Assembly (NCBI GenBank): GCA_905216175.1
Contig: CAJMSV010000093.1
Coordinates: forward strand, 1-6,437
Source of the DNA: an uncultured bacterium
GTDB taxonomy: Bacteria; Actinomycetota; Coriobacteriia; Coriobacteriales; Coriobacteriaceae
DNA: 6,437 nt
Reading direction: 5' to 3'
Below the pieces are notes generated by a model. That model was given only the letters and a program-made list of their open reading frames with translations, was not told where the DNA came from and did no database searches. Positions 1-5,830 of the stretch are shown here, piece after piece. Within the stretch, counting starts at the first letter, position 1; every line of letters begins with the position of its first letter. Position numbers and translations under genes: made by a program.

Positions 1-701
1 TGATCTACACGCGTCGGGAGCTCAGCGAGTGCCAGATGCTCGGCAAACCGGACCTTCCCGTCCTTGACGCTCCCGTCATGTACGGCAAGCGTCATCTGGT
101 GGTGCCCAACGAGGCCGTGGGCGAGCTTTCGGACGAGGTGCGTGGGGTGTTTGTTAATGTTAACATGAGACGTTTGGGCGCCGGTTTTGAGGGGTTTGCC
201 CCGCGCGAGAATGTGCACTTCAAGCGTCCCGGCGGCACTAACAACTACGTCCACGGCGGCATGAGCCTGCAGGAGCTCTGCGTGCCCGTTATCGGTTTTT
301 GGCGTGCGCGCTCGGGTTCCAAGGACTTTGTCGACACGCGCGCGGCGACGCTGCGCGTACTAAGTGAGGGACGCCGAGTGACCAACTCGCTCTTCTCGGT
401 CAACTTGATCCAGGAAGAACCTGCCCAAGGTAAGGTCTTGCCGTGCGAGTACGAGCTGGTGTTTACCGATGCAAGTGGCAACGAGGTGAGCGATACGGTC
501 AAGGCGCATGCCAACAAGACTTCTGTTAACTCGCAGGAGCGCGTGGTGCATGCCAAGTTTGCGTTGCATGCAGCGGATGGATTCTCGGCCAAGGGTCCGT
601 ACTATCTGGTCTGCCGCGAGCGCGAGACGGGCAAGATCGTTTGGCGCGAGACGTACACCATCGCTGTTTCATTTGCCCCCGTTGCTGATTTTGGTTTTTA
701 G
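1..701 (+). CDS. pglZ: BREX type 1 phosphatase-like protein PglZ, C-terminal part (5' truncated by window edge)
   Basis: This is the C-terminal 232 residues of a PglZ-family protein, read in frame from base 3 to a TAG stop at 699-701. PglZ belongs to the alkaline-phosphatase-like superfamily. In BREX it is a core component needed for both self-methylation and phage exclusion, although its chemistry is not settled. The visible signature is YVHGGMSLQE followed by CVPVI, with the His codon at 252-254. This is the metal-site-type HGG motif typical of PglZ. The protein ends in PVADFGF, resembling the DFGF end I recall for type A (BREX-1) PglZ. The stop overlaps the ribosome binding site of brxL, so the two are translated from one mRNA. 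The metal-binding N-terminal half lies outside the window. Family assignment is from recognised motifs and from the neighbouring brxL. Confidence 0.92.
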   Translation, partial: IYTRRELSECQMLGKPDLPVLDAPVMYGKRHLVVPNEAVGELSDEVRGVFVNVNMRRLGAGFEGFAPRENVHFKRPGGTNNYVHGGMSLQELCVPVIGFWRARSGSKDFVDTRAATLRVLSEGRRVTNSLFSVNLIQEEPAQGKVLPCEYELVFTDASGNEVSDTVKAHANKTSVNSQERVVHAKFALHAADGFSAKGPYYLVCRERETGKIVWRETYTIAVSFAPVADFGF

Positions 702-712
702 GAGTGTGCCCT

Positions 713-3082
713 ATGTTTGATAGCCGTGACGACGATCTGTGGGAAGTCCCCTCGATTGATGTGAGTGCGCCCGAGCAGGCTGCGGTGCCTGCAGGGGTGG
801 CCGTGCCTGCTGCGGAGGCCCCGGCGGCTGAGGCCGTTGCGCCTGCCCCGGAGCCGGCGGCTGCTGCGCCCGTTGAGGCCGCCGCGCCTGCCGAGGACGA
901 ATCCTCGACCGATGGCTATGACCAGGCTGCGGCCGAGGCCCCCGAGGACGACGGCTACGACATGGATGGGCTGGACGGCAAGCTGCTCGAGCACTTTGCT
1001 GGCAAGATCGTGCGCAAGGACCTGACGGCCCTTATGAAGCGCGGCGCAAACGTGCCCACCTTTGTACTGGAGTATCTGCTGGGCATGTACTGCTCAACTG
1101 ACGACGAGGATGCCGTGGCAGAGGGTTTGGAGCGCATTCGCAGGATCCTCACCGATAACTATGTGCGCCCCGACGAGTCCGAGCGCATTAAGTCCAAGAT
1201 CCGCGAACTGGGCCGCTTTACCATCATCGATAAGGTGACGGCCAAGCTCGACGAGTACAAAGATATCTACGTGGCATCGTTTGCCAATCTGACCATCGAG
1301 CCGTTTGTGATGCCGGCCGAGTACGTGCGCGACTATTCCAAAATTCTGCAAGGTGGTATTTGGTGCATTATGAGCATCGAGTATCGTCATCCCTTGGATG
1401 AGGAAGACGAGTTTGGCATGGAGGTCTTTGGCGACGATGCACCGCGCCGCTCCAAGGCCAAGCGCAAAAAGCGCGGACCCGAGGACTCTCCGTTTAGCGT
1501 GGCGTCGCTCACGCCCATCCAGATGCCCAACCTGGACCTGGATGCCATGGTCGACGAGCGCCAGTACTTTACGCGCGATGAGTGGCTCAATATGCTGCTG
1601 CGCTCGGCTGGCTACGAACCCAGCGAGCTTTCCGAGAAAGAGCGCCTGCACTTTATCGAGCGTATGGTGCCGCTCATCGAGCGCAACTACAACCTGTGCG
1701 AGCTGGGCCCCCGCGGCACCGGCAAGAGCCATATCTACAAAGAGGTCTCGCCTTACGCTATCTTGCTTTCGGGCGGTCAGACCACCACGGCCAATCTGTT
1801 CGGCCGCATGAACTCCATGCGTGCCGATCGCGTGGGCTTGGTGGGCCATTGGGACTGCGTGACGTTTGACGAGGTCGCCGGCATGCGCTTTAAGGACACC
1901 AATGCCGTGCAGATCATGAAGGACTACATGGCGAGTGGCAGCTACGCGCGCGGCCGCGACCAGATTAACGCCGATGCCTCCATGGTCTTTGAGGGCAACA
2001 TCAACGACACCGTGCAAAACGTCCTTAAGACCACACACCTGTTTGATCCGTCCCCGCCGGAGTTTAACAACGATTCGGCCTTCTTCGACCGTATCCACTA
2101 TTACCTGCCGGGCTGGGAGATTCCCAAGATGCGCTCGAGCCTGCTGACTGGGCATTACGGCCTGATCACCGACTGCCTGTCGGAGTTTTGCAAAGAGATG
2201 CGCCGAAAGGACTTTACGCACCATATCGACCGGTATTTCCGCTTTAACAGCGACTTTAACAAGCGTGACGAGATCGCCGTACGCAAGACCTTTAGCGGCC
2301 TTGCAAAGCTGCTGTTCCCCGACGAGGCCATGGACAAGGACGACGTGCGCTGGCTGCTGGACTACGCCATCGAGGGCCGTCGCCGCGTAAAGGAGCAGCT
2401 CAAGATTATGGCGGGCGTTGAGTTTATCGACGTTAACCTGGGCTTTATGGATGCCGACAACCCGCAGGACGTGCATGTGGTGCGCGTGCCCGAGCAGAGC
2501 GAGGACACACTGATTCCCGACGGGCCGCTGCTGTCCGGTCACGTGTTTGGCGTGGGCAGGTCGCAGGGCGGTGAGGTTGCCGTGTACAAGCTGGAGAACA
2601 AGGCCGTTGCCGGCGAGTGCAAGTTTAAGCACGAGGGCGTGGCCTTTAACAAGCCGGTGCGCGATACGCTGGAGGCCGCGTTCGACAACTTTGTGAACCT
2701 GGCGAACCGCGTGGCGCCGGGCATGCACATTGGCTCCAAGGATTACCTGCTGTTCTATAACGACCTGCAGAGCAAGGGGCTGTCCGAGGAAGTTTCGCTC
2801 GCCGAGTTTGTGGGACTTTGCTCCGCGGCGTGCAACCGCCCGGTGATGCCCGCGCTGGCGATTCCGGGAATCTTGCGCATGTCGGGCTCTATGGACGAGA
2901 TCCGCGGGCTCGAGGACATTATGCGCGTGGCCAAAAACGCCGGCGCCAAGCGTGTGATTTTGCCGCTGAGCGCCATCGCGGGCCTGCAGAGCGTGTCGTC
3001 CGAGATTATCTCGGGCTTGAGCCCGGTGTTCTACATGGATGGCGACCCGGTCGACGCCGCGAAGAAGGCGCTAGATCTGTAG
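713..3082 (+). CDS. brxL: BREX system AAA+ / Lon-like protein BrxL
   Basis: A 789-residue BrxL. In studied type 1 BREX systems BrxL is a DNA-binding ring-forming AAA+ protein needed for phage restriction but not for host methylation. I start at ATG 713, not the in-frame GTG 704, because AGGAG (700-704) lies 8 nt before the ATG. Layout: short acidic N-terminus; an Ala/Pro/Glu-rich low-complexity stretch at about residues 18-63; the BrxL N-terminal domain from about residue 85; a basic/acidic linker near 230-255; Walker A GPRGTGKS at 332-339; Walker B-like VTFDEV with D386 and E387; then a Lon-protease-like C-terminal domain from about 590. In that last domain S691 (GLSEE) can be aligned by eye with the Lon Ser, but the expected Lys position (GLKEK in Lon) reads GLEDI, with E734. 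Peptidase activity is therefore doubtful. The gene lies 11 nt after pglZ. The low-complexity N-terminus makes it longer than I would expect for the family. Confidence 0.95.
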   Translation: MFDSRDDDLWEVPSIDVSAPEQAAVPAGVAVPAAEAPAAEAVAPAPEPAAAAPVEAAAPAEDESSTDGYDQAAAEAPEDDGYDMDGLDGKLLEHFAGKIVRKDLTALMKRGANVPTFVLEYLLGMYCSTDDEDAVAEGLERIRRILTDNYVRPDESERIKSKIRELGRFTIIDKVTAKLDEYKDIYVASFANLTIEPFVMPAEYVRDYSKILQGGIWCIMSIEYRHPLDEEDEFGMEVFGDDAPRRSKAKRKKRGPEDSPFSVASLTPIQMPNLDLDAMVDERQYFTRDEWLNMLLRSAGYEPSELSEKERLHFIERMVPLIERNYNLCELGPRGTGKSHIYKEVSPYAILLSGGQTTTANLFGRMNSMRADRVGLVGHWDCVTFDEVAGMRFKDTNAVQIMKDYMASGSYARGRDQINADASMVFEGNINDTVQNVLKTTHLFDPSPPEFNNDSAFFDRIHYYLPGWEIPKMRSSLLTGHYGLITDCLSEFCKEMRRKDFTHHIDRYFRFNSDFNKRDEIAVRKTFSGLAKLLFPDEAMDKDDVRWLLDYAIEGRRRVKEQLKIMAGVEFIDVNLGFMDADNPQDVHVVRVPEQSEDTLIPDGPLLSGHVFGVGRSQGGEVAVYKLENKAVAGECKFKHEGVAFNKPVRDTLEAAFDNFVNLANRVAPGMHIGSKDYLLFYNDLQSKGLSEEVSLAEFVGLCSAACNRPVMPALAIPGILRMSGSMDEIRGLEDIMRVAKNAGAKRVILPLSAIAGLQSVSSEIISGLSPVFYMDGDPVDAAKKALDL

Positions 3083-3156
3083 GAGTGCGGGCGTGCGGGC
3101 TTGCGTGCGCGTGGGCCCGCGGGCGTGTTGGCGTGTTCGAGTAGGGAGGCTTTGCC
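3083..3156 (+). other. G/C/T-rich repetitive spacer between brxL and the next gene
   Basis: This 74-nt spacer consists largely of reiterated GCGGGC / GCGTG words. One GCGGGC (3095-3100) can pair with GCCCGC (3115-3120) across a 14-nt loop. No T-run follows, so I do not call it a terminator. The end of the spacer carries AGGGAGG (3143-3149), the ribosome binding site of the following gene, 7 nt before its ATG. No clear promoter is visible, so read-through from brxL is the simplest assumption. Confidence 0.45.
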
Positions 3157-4521
3157 ATGGCGGGCGAGCGTTCTGTTAGCGAGTTGCTCGACGAGCTGTT
3201 TGGCTTTGAGTCGGTGGCCAAGCGCCAGGCCGCGCTTGAACGGTACGATCGCGGGGAGTTGGTGCGAAAGGCGCGCTCCCGCGAGCTGCTGGGCGTGCTT
3301 AGGGGCGTCGAGGCCGCCGAGCGCGCTGCGCGCGAGTCTGCCGTGCGGGCTGTTGACGGGTATGTCCGTCGTGTTGAGGGCGCTGTGCTTGCACGCGCTC
3401 GGAAGCAGGCGGGCATTGTTGGTCCGCTGCGGATGGAGCGTCGCTATGCTGCCTTTTTGCGTATGGAGGACAAGGCCGAGCTGCTGGCCCGTTTGGAGCA
3501 GACGCTTGCGTTTATCGAGGTAAAGCTGCGCGCCAATACGGTGGACAGGGTTCGTGCGGCGTACGATGCCGCGGGGGCTATGGTGCTGCAGGACGTGGCG
3601 CGTCTGAGTGACGTGCGCGTTGTGGATGCCGTGCCTTTGGATGCCGACCTGCTGTGTACGCAGCTGGAGCAGTTGCGTTGTGCCGCCGATGCGACGGACC
3701 TTGCGGGCATGATCACAGCGACGTTTGAGTCTGAGCTGAGTGCGACAGGCCCGCAGCGCGCTGACGGGTTTACGGGCGATTTAGCTGGCGATGTAGCTGG
3801 TGACGTGGCGTTGGAGCGCGAGCTTACGAACGTGCGCGGCGCAGCGCAGCGAGCGCGCTTGGCGGCGCAGGCGTATCGGGCCGAGCGCGCCGCCCGCGTT
3901 GCGGGAAGCACGGTGGAGCCGGTATCGTTGCCCGAGCCTGCGTGCGTTGCGTGCGAGACGACGTGCGATGCCGGGGAGCTTTCTGAGTTGCTCGCTCAGG
4001 TTACGAAGTCATTTGAGACCTACCGTCGTGTTGTTGCCGACGGAGGGTTGTTCTGTGCGTTTGGCACGGGCTCGCCGCATGGGATTTGCACGGGCTCGAG
4101 CTATTTCGACTACGATTCTCGGCTTGCCGAAGACGTGCAGGAGGGCGAGTACGATGGCGCTACCAGACATGATATTCGCCGTGTGGTGCCGATTCCCGAG
4201 CTTGTGGATGAGGCTTCGGCCGAGGGCGGCGACTCGCTCGAGGTTGCTGTAGCGCGCATGCGCGAGTTTACCGGGCGTCGCTACGATGACGTGCTGGATG
4301 AGGATCCTGCGCGCCATGTGAATGCGTGTTGGTTTGGGCTCACAAGGCTCGGCCAGTATTGCGAGGCCGCCGTGCGTGTGGATGAGCGTGCTTGGGATTG
4401 CTTTATCGATAAGGTGCAGTTCGCCTACGATGAGCCCGTGGGGCGCTTGGCCATGCAGATGGACAACAAGCAGGTGGCGGCTTTTGTTGCTGCCGTGAAT
4501 GAGCTTGGCACTGACGAGTAA
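3157..4521 (+). CDS. Hypothetical 454-residue protein downstream of brxL
   Basis: I do not recognise this protein. The start is ATG 3157, with AGGGAGG 7 nt upstream. The first ~150 residues are rich in Glu, Arg, Ala and Leu and look mostly helical. Residues 207-217 contain a short reiteration, GDLAGDVAGDVA. A second Ala/Arg-rich helical stretch runs through about 219-249. A Cys cluster, C263-x2-C266-x3-C270, follows and could bind a metal, although no partner Cys/His pair is obvious nearby. The C-terminal ~160 residues are acidic and look globular, with several Trp, Tyr and Cys residues (for example NACWFGLTRLGQYCEA and RAWDCFIDKVQFAYDEP). There is no signal peptide or membrane segment, so it is probably cytosolic. 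It sits 74 nt after brxL on the same strand and 27 nt before a small acidic protein, suggesting a shared transcript. It could be a BREX accessory factor or a resident gene next to which BREX was inserted; the sequence alone does not decide. Confidence 0.85.
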   Translation: MAGERSVSELLDELFGFESVAKRQAALERYDRGELVRKARSRELLGVLRGVEAAERAARESAVRAVDGYVRRVEGAVLARARKQAGIVGPLRMERRYAAFLRMEDKAELLARLEQTLAFIEVKLRANTVDRVRAAYDAAGAMVLQDVARLSDVRVVDAVPLDADLLCTQLEQLRCAADATDLAGMITATFESELSATGPQRADGFTGDLAGDVAGDVALERELTNVRGAAQRARLAAQAYRAERAARVAGSTVEPVSLPEPACVACETTCDAGELSELLAQVTKSFETYRRVVADGGLFCAFGTGSPHGICTGSSYFDYDSRLAEDVQEGEYDGATRHDIRRVVPIPELVDEASAEGGDSLEVAVARMREFTGRRYDDVLDEDPARHVNACWFGLTRLGQYCEAAVRVDERAWDCFIDKVQFAYDEPVGRLAMQMDNKQVAAFVAAVNELGTDE

Positions 4522-4548
4522 GGGCCTGGTTTGGCGGGAGGTTTCACC

Positions 4549-4761
4549 ATGAAAATCGACGTTGATGTAGATCAGCTGCGCGAGAGCCTGCTCGACCGTG
4601 CGGGGAGTGCGGCTGGCGTAGGCTTTCCGGCCGCCATGCTCGACGTAGTAGATATCGAGGCCGAGTCGCCCCAAGAGCTCCTAGCCCGAGCCGAACGCGA
4701 AGGCCTCGACCTCCGCGACTTTGCCGTCGATGACGACTGCGAAGCGTCTGACGACTGGTGA
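4549..4761 (+). CDS. Small acidic protein of 70 residues, paralogue of the one at 6041-6223
   Basis: Unrecognised small protein. The start is ATG 4549 rather than TTG 4531, because GGGAGG (4536-4541) is placed 7 nt before the ATG. The core, about residues 10-57, aligns without gaps to residues 14-60 of the protein at 6041-6223, with about 18 identities over 47 positions. Shared residues include an initial LR, a central Gly/Ala-rich part, and the pattern IE-x4-QELL-x2-A-x3-G. The C-terminus is strongly acidic (VDDDCEASDDW). It follows the 454-residue gene by 27 nt and is probably co-transcribed with it. Its TGA lies 7 nt from the stop of the convergent DUF3800 gene. Size and acidity would suit a small regulator or binding partner, but that is only a guess. 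Confidence 0.8.
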   Translation: MKIDVDVDQLRESLLDRAGSAAGVGFPAAMLDVVDIEAESPQELLARAEREGLDLRDFAVDDDCEASDDW

Positions 4762-4771
4762 CCCCGGGTCA
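4759..4771. repeat. 13-bp palindrome containing both convergent stop codons
   Basis: TGACCCCGGGTCA is a palindrome around a single central C. Its left TGA is the stop of the 70-residue protein gene (+) and its right TCA is the stop of the DUF3800 gene (-). No T-run follows on either strand, so it does not look like a functional bidirectional terminator. It may be coincidental. Confidence 0.5.
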
Positions 4772-5446
4772 GTTCATCCTTTTCTTCCTGAGATATAAGA
4801 GAAATCCCTTTTTGAATGTCCTTCGGGTTCCAAAAAATAGCCGATCAGTCTTTGTATCTTCCTTGTTGTCAAACTTGATAGCCGTTAGCTCGATCGTACA
4901 GATGTAGTCAGCAACTTGGAATAGCCGGTAGGCTCGTGGTGTGGCTTCTCGGTATACGATGACATCCCTTGCTAGAACGTACTCAAGCGCAGAATGAATG
5001 ACCTCCGTTACAATCGGTTGGCCGTTGTCGTAGTAAATCTTAACGGTGTCGTATCGCTGGAAGAATTCCAGATGGTCAAAAAGTTCAACCGTGAGGTCTC
5101 GCCTCATTCTCTCCGCGAGACCGTTTTGATTGCCGGCGAATTCGCTCATTCGGTATTGCAGACAGAGGTAGCGTATGGGGAGATGCTGAATGAACGCGCG
5201 AAATGCGCTCAACATGTGCCTTCGCTGCTCCTTGGGAAGATCTTTGTAGTCGCCGTTTCCATTCAGTAGGGGTCCTGCATGAAAAGGCGTATTGGGAAGC
5301 GAGGACTGAGACAGGGCGCGCTCGTAGCGGTCAATGCGTTCAGCGATTGCAGCGTTTTGATCGTGAAAAACGAGGGTGACGAGGTAGTAGTTGGAGACGC
5401 CTCCGAGGTCGCCAGATTCGTCAACAAAGACGGAGAGTTCGCTCAT
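4769..5446 (-). CDS. DUF3800 domain protein
   Basis: A 225-residue DUF3800-family protein. The diagnostic features are an N-terminal hydrophobic strand running into DESGD (residues 9-13), FHAGP near residue 56, KIYYDNGQ around 136-143, and a late LFQVADYI with D180. The repeated placement of acidic residues at strand ends (D9, E10, D140, D180) suggests a metal-dependent, RNase H-like nuclease fold. That is inference; I know of no settled biochemical role. I choose ATG 5446 because GGAGG stands 6 nt upstream; the alternative TTG at 5467 lies in the T-run of the preceding terminator. Genes of this family often occur in defence and mobile regions. Base composition is lower in GC than the genes to the left (27/60 GC at 4861-4920 against 41/60 at 2341-2400, counted by hand), which suggests recent transfer. 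It is convergent with the 70-residue gene, and its only visible promoter is the LexA-boxed one at 5564-5592. Confidence 0.88.
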   Translation of the reverse strand: MSELSVFVDESGDLGGVSNYYLVTLVFHDQNAAIAERIDRYERALSQSSLPNTPFHAGPLLNGNGDYKDLPKEQRRHMLSAFRAFIQHLPIRYLCLQYRMSEFAGNQNGLAERMRRDLTVELFDHLEFFQRYDTVKIYYDNGQPIVTEVIHSALEYVLARDVIVYREATPRAYRLFQVADYICTIELTAIKFDNKEDTKTDRLFFGTRRTFKKGFLLYLRKKRMN

Positions 5447-5458
5447 GGTGGGCCTCCA
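5447..5458 (-). promoter_or_regulatory. DUF3800 ribosome binding site, complementary to its own leader
   Basis: On the minus strand this reads TGGAGGCCCACC, immediately before ATG 5446. The 9 nt TGGAGGCCC (5458-5450) are a perfect reverse complement of GGGCCTCCA in the leader (5505-5497). Pairing would enclose the terminator hairpin in a loop and bury the GGAGG core. Confidence 0.65.
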
Positions 5459-5465
5459 TTTTTGC

Positions 5466-5493
5466 AAAAAAATGCCGGGGGTAAGACCCCGGC
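5466..5493 (-). terminator. Intrinsic terminator A in the DUF3800 leader
   Basis: On the minus strand GCCGGGG (5493-5487) pairs with CCCCGGC (5480-5474) across a 6-nt loop and is followed by A and seven T. The polarity fits minus-strand transcription. It lies between the only visible promoter and the DUF3800 start codon, so expression of the gene needs read-through. Confidence 0.85.
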
Positions 5494-5557
5494 TCTTGGA
5501 GGCCCCTCTCTTGGAGGGAACCGACTTCTTTATACCACGAGATGAGGGGCGCTTTCA
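5466..5557 (-). ncRNA. Structured leader / short RNA A upstream of DUF3800
   Basis: Predicted transcript of about 90 nt, from promoter A to terminator A. It starts near 5557, carries the conserved block CUCGUGGUAUAAAGA, then a hairpin (5522-5501) in which CCCTC pairs with GAGGG, extended by GGU against GCC. Next come CCUCCAAGAG and the terminator. The 3' arm of the first hairpin overlaps the GGGCCUCCA segment that can pair with the DUF3800 ribosome binding site, so the two helices are mutually exclusive. It could act as an attenuator or as a small RNA in its own right. Start and length are inferred from promoter spacing, not measured. Confidence 0.65.
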
Positions 5558-5563
5558 AGTAAA

Positions 5564-5592
5564 ATTATAGTATGCAAACATATGTTCGTCAA
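5564..5592 (-). promoter_or_regulatory. Promoter A, sigma-70-type
   Basis: The minus strand reads TTGACG (5592-5587), a 17-bp spacer, and TATAAT (5569-5564). The -10 is a perfect match, the -35 is one base off consensus, and the spacing is ideal. It is the only convincing promoter upstream of the DUF3800 gene. Confidence 0.85.
5575..5588 (-). promoter_or_regulatory. LexA (SOS) box A overlapping promoter A
   Basis: The minus strand reads CGAACATATGTTTG. This fits the Gram-positive LexA/DinR pattern CGAAC-N4-GTTCG at all but one base. It overlaps the last bases of the -35 and most of the spacer, a classical repression position. The identical 14-mer recurs at the same position in promoter B. 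Confidence 0.72.
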
Positions 5593-5617
5593 ACTACCTG
5601 CGAAAAGTCCTTAGCCG

Positions 5618-5700
5618 TTAAGAGGTGGGGTAGGGCGGCTCGTAAATTGCTGACGCAATGGGCCGGCGTTTTCCCGAGAAGTATTTAGTCTTGACTCGCA
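5618..5700. other. Inter-unit spacer with no supported gene
   Basis: This is the sequence between promoter A and terminator B. It holds a small inverted repeat (ATTGC-4 nt-GCAAT, 5646-5659). A 27-codon minus-strand frame (5618-5701) starts directly after the T-run of terminator B but has no ribosome binding site. I see nothing else here. Confidence 0.4.
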
Positions 5701-5793
5701 TAAAAAATGCCGGGGGACATCCCCCGGCTCTTGGAGGTCCCTTTATTCGAGGGTACCAATCTCTTTATACCACGAGGCGGGACGTCTATTCAA
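5701..5793 (-). ncRNA. Predicted SOS-controlled small RNA B
   Basis: Predicted free-standing transcript of about 90 nt between promoter B and terminator B, paralogous to leader A. It shares the 5' block CUCGUGGUAUAAAGA. Its hairpin (5757-5736) has CCCU pairing with AGGG and an outer GGU pairing with ACC. In leader A the matching outer pairing is GGU with GCC, so a U-A pair is replaced by a U-G pair and the helix is kept. CCUCCAAGAG, which contains the anti-Shine-Dalgarno word CCUCC, stands before the terminator. No gene with a ribosome binding site follows directly. It could act in trans on GGAGG-containing mRNAs, including that of DUF3800 (6 pairs, a bulged A, then 3 pairs). Function is inference. 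Confidence 0.62.
5702..5728 (-). terminator. Intrinsic terminator B
   Basis: On the minus strand GCCGGGGG (5728-5721) pairs perfectly with CCCCCGGC (5716-5709) across a 4-nt loop, followed by A and six T. It matches terminator A, but the stem is one pair longer and the loop differs. Confidence 0.87.
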
Positions 5794-5799
5794 GCAATA

Positions 5800-5828
5800 A
5801 TTATAGACACCAAACATATGTTCGTCAA
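5800..5828 (-). promoter_or_regulatory. Promoter B, sigma-70-type
   Basis: The minus strand reads TTGACG (5828-5823), a 17-bp spacer, and TATAAT (5805-5800). Both hexamers and the spacing are identical to promoter A, while part of the spacer and the initiation region differ. This suggests that the promoter has been conserved by selection. Confidence 0.85.
5811..5824 (-). promoter_or_regulatory. LexA (SOS) box B overlapping promoter B
   Basis: The minus strand reads CGAACATATGTTTG, the same 14-mer as box A and at the same offset from the promoter hexamers. Conservation of the box amid diverged flanks supports it as an operator. Confidence 0.72.
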
Positions 5829-5830
5829 TC

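Larger units (their letters stand above)
5466..5830 (-). repeat. Two tandem diverged copies of a ~130-bp promoter/RNA/terminator unit
   Basis: Copy A (about 5466-5594) and copy B (about 5701-5830) align almost end to end, with a 235-bp offset on the terminator side, 236 bp on the promoter side, and a single-base indel near the -10 element. Blocks identical in both include the LexA-like box with its -35 element, TATAAT, a 15-nt block at 5527-5541 and 5762-5776, CCTCCAAGAGCCGGGG, and the terminator T-run. The sequence between the conserved blocks has diverged, so the duplication is not recent or the units are under selection. The ~110 bp between the copies has no counterpart on the other side of copy B. 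Confidence 0.88.

Noticed and set aside
1094..2728. Long minus-strand open frame (544 codons) opposite brxL
   Set aside because: It is fully antisense to a convincingly identified gene, has His/Val/Leu-skewed composition typical of a shadow frame in GC-rich coding DNA, and shows no recognisable motif.
5421..5558. Minus-strand leader frame with SWYKEVGSLQ in copy A and SWYKEIGTLE in copy B, conservative changes in the same frame
   Set aside because: Striking, but copy B has a TAA right after this block, the only start would be a TTG at about the transcription start with no ribosome binding site, and the RNA-fold constraint explains the conservation. A leader peptide is not fully excluded.
5618..5701. 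27-residue basic minus-strand peptide starting right after terminator B
   Set aside because: There is no ribosome binding site before the ATG, which lies in the terminator T-run. No similarity or repeat support.
5470..5830. T-box or other + strand riboswitch, suggested by GGTACC and ACCACGAG words near hairpins
   Set aside because: On the + strand the hairpins are not followed by T-runs and the T-box consensus is not met. Promoters and terminators are all oriented for the minus strand.
5466..5830. CRISPR array
   Set aside because: There are only two repeat units of ~130 bp, with promoter and terminator content. There is no short regular repeat/spacer pattern.
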